A stretch of 64,000 nt of DNA, taken from NCBI GenBank assembly GCA_001770415.1, contig MEQX01000069.1, positions 1-64,000 of the forward strand. Direction: 5' to 3'. How positions within the stretch are numbered: the first letter of the stretch is position 1; the number at the start of each line of letters is the position of its first letter. The notes beneath the pieces are model-generated. The model did not search any database and had not been told where the DNA came from. It saw only the letters and a program-made list of their open reading frames with translations. Of the stretch, positions 63,433-64,000 are shown piece after piece. The translations under genes were made by a program, and so were the position numbers. The stretch comes from Betaproteobacteria bacterium RIFCSPLOWO2_02_FULL_63_19. GTDB taxonomy: Bacteria; Pseudomonadota; Gammaproteobacteria; Burkholderiales; SG8-39.

Positions 63433-63963
63433 ATGTCCGCGCCCGACGACGAGATCGCCTATCACCTGAGCTTCCGCGATGTCATCCGCGTGCTGCAACT
63501 GGTCGACGCGAGCCCGTTCCTCGACCTGAAGCTGGAGATCGGGGCGCTGAAAGTGCATGTGACGCGCGAGCGGGGCGGGGAGGCGCCTGCGCCGTCCGCC
63601 GCAGCCGACACCGCGCAGTCGAAGGGCGCGCGTGGCGAGTTCGCCGAATCGCCGGCGGAACCGCTCGCCCCGGAGCGTCGCGAGGTGCCGGAGGGCACCC
63701 CTGTCGTCGCGCCGCTCGCCGGCACGTTCTACCGCGCGCCGTATCCGGGCCAGCCTCCGTTCGTGGAAGTCGGATCGGCCGTCGAAAAAGGTGCCGTGGT
63801 GGGCATACTCGAAATCATGAAGCTGATGAATAACGTGCTCGCGCCGTGCGCCGGGGTGATCGCGGCGATCTGCGCCGAGAACGAGGCGTTCGTCGAAGTC
63901 AATCAGGTACTGGCGATCGTCGCGCCGCGCGACCAAGCACGTGGGTCGGAGGGGGCGCGTTGA
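63433..63963 (+). CDS. accB: biotin carboxyl carrier protein
   Basis: A 176-residue protein. The N-terminal ~45 residues (AYHLSFRDVIRVLQLVDASP) resemble the N-terminus of acetyl-CoA carboxylase BCCP, then an Ala/Pro/Glu-rich linker, and a C-terminal biotinyl domain: APLAGTFYRAPYPGQPPFVE, EKGAVVGILEIMKLMNNVLA and CAGVIAAICAENEAFVEVNQ. The biotinylated Lys is in EIMKLMNN. AAAGGAG is seven bases before the ATG. Placement directly behind the TRAP permease is unusual for a housekeeping accB and suggests a dedicated carboxylase. The stop codon overlaps the next start (TTGA). Confidence 0.9.
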   Translation: MSAPDDEIAYHLSFRDVIRVLQLVDASPFLDLKLEIGALKVHVTRERGGEAPAPSAAADTAQSKGARGEFAESPAEPLAPERREVPEGTPVVAPLAGTFYRAPYPGQPPFVEVGSAVEKGAVVGILEIMKLMNNVLAPCAGVIAAICAENEAFVEVNQVLAIVAPRDQARGSEGAR

Positions 63964-64000
63964 AGCCGCTGCGCGTTCTCGACGAGAGCCTGCGCATGGG
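63960..64000 (+). CDS. start of a gene after accB (3' partial)
   Basis: Only 13 codons are in the window. TTG at 63960 overlaps the accB stop, and GGAGGGGGCG lies before it. The residues read KPLRVLDESLRMG. The D-E-S-L-R-x-G segment resembles the first strand of HMGL-like carboxyltransferase and aldolase domains (usually DxTLRDG), which would fit a carboxylase. This identification is tentative. Confidence 0.4.
   Translation, partial: MKPLRVLDESLRM

Overview
The window is GC-rich DNA that is densely packed with genes on both strands. It looks like a betaproteobacterial chromosome, most likely order Burkholderiales. The main clues are a Bug-type tricarboxylate receptor with TctB and TctA, a TAXI-TRAP importer, many single transporter and oxidoreductase genes, a YcgR-type PilZ protein, and exported proteins carrying a C-terminal FNWAE...YYRxY...YLG module that I know from betaproteobacterial secretomes. 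I see no rRNA, tRNA, CRISPR array, insertion sequence or phage gene. The organism is inferred from gene content, not from a marker gene.

Layout. 1-10 kb: the end of an RCC1-repeat surface protein, then mostly single metabolic genes (AbrB-type permease, lipocalin-like protein, SDR, DUF364 protein, GNAT, GMC oxidoreductase, DUF2889, MFS, DUF1993) and a truncated cytochrome b561 remnant. 10-17 kb: a 55-codon membrane ORF, an FmdB-like zinc ribbon, a complete TctC-TctB-TctA importer, a D-2-hydroxyacid dehydrogenase and an ornithine cyclodeaminase-family enzyme. 17-26 kb: RlpA-like lipoprotein, CheY-like regulator, heme A synthase, polyphosphate glucokinase, maleylacetate reductase-like enzyme, isopentenyl-diphosphate isomerase, MFS permease and an orphan molybdopterin subunit of the xanthine/CO dehydrogenase family. 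26-41 kb: small exported proteins, an aldehyde:ferredoxin oxidoreductase homologue, a VOC protein, a six-cysteine membrane-anchored miniprotein, a PilZ/YcgR protein, a QueG-like iron-sulphur protein, a molybdenum-carrier-like protein, MscS-like and ZntB-like channels. 41-45 kb: an internally deleted FAD monooxygenase, an XRE-type regulator, and a HisKA_2 kinase next to a receiver-kinase fusion. 44.6-51.8 kb: three exported proteins on the minus strand (pentapeptide-repeat lipoprotein, Tat-dependent lipoprotein with an NHL-like end, FNWAE-module protein). 52-60 kb: a substrate-binding-like protein, a small exported protein with a duplicated 3' end, a frameshifted class III cyclase, and a very large repeat-rich exported protein with a frameshift in a six-G run. 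60-64 kb: a TAXI receptor, fused TRAP permease, biotin carboxyl carrier protein and the first codons of another gene.

How the parts relate. Two unrelated importers (TctCBA and TAXI-TRAP) have the same plan: a CRP/FNR-type palindrome upstream of the receptor gene, and a strong stem-loop between the receptor and the membrane genes. This suggests regulated carboxylate uptake with receptor-biased expression. In the second importer the permease runs on into biotin-dependent carboxylation genes. The exported proteins at 1 kb, 44.6-51.8 kb and 56-60 kb share modules and look like one mosaic secretome. Several genes show decay or assembly-level disruption: cytochrome b561, FAD monooxygenase, cyclase and the large repeat protein.
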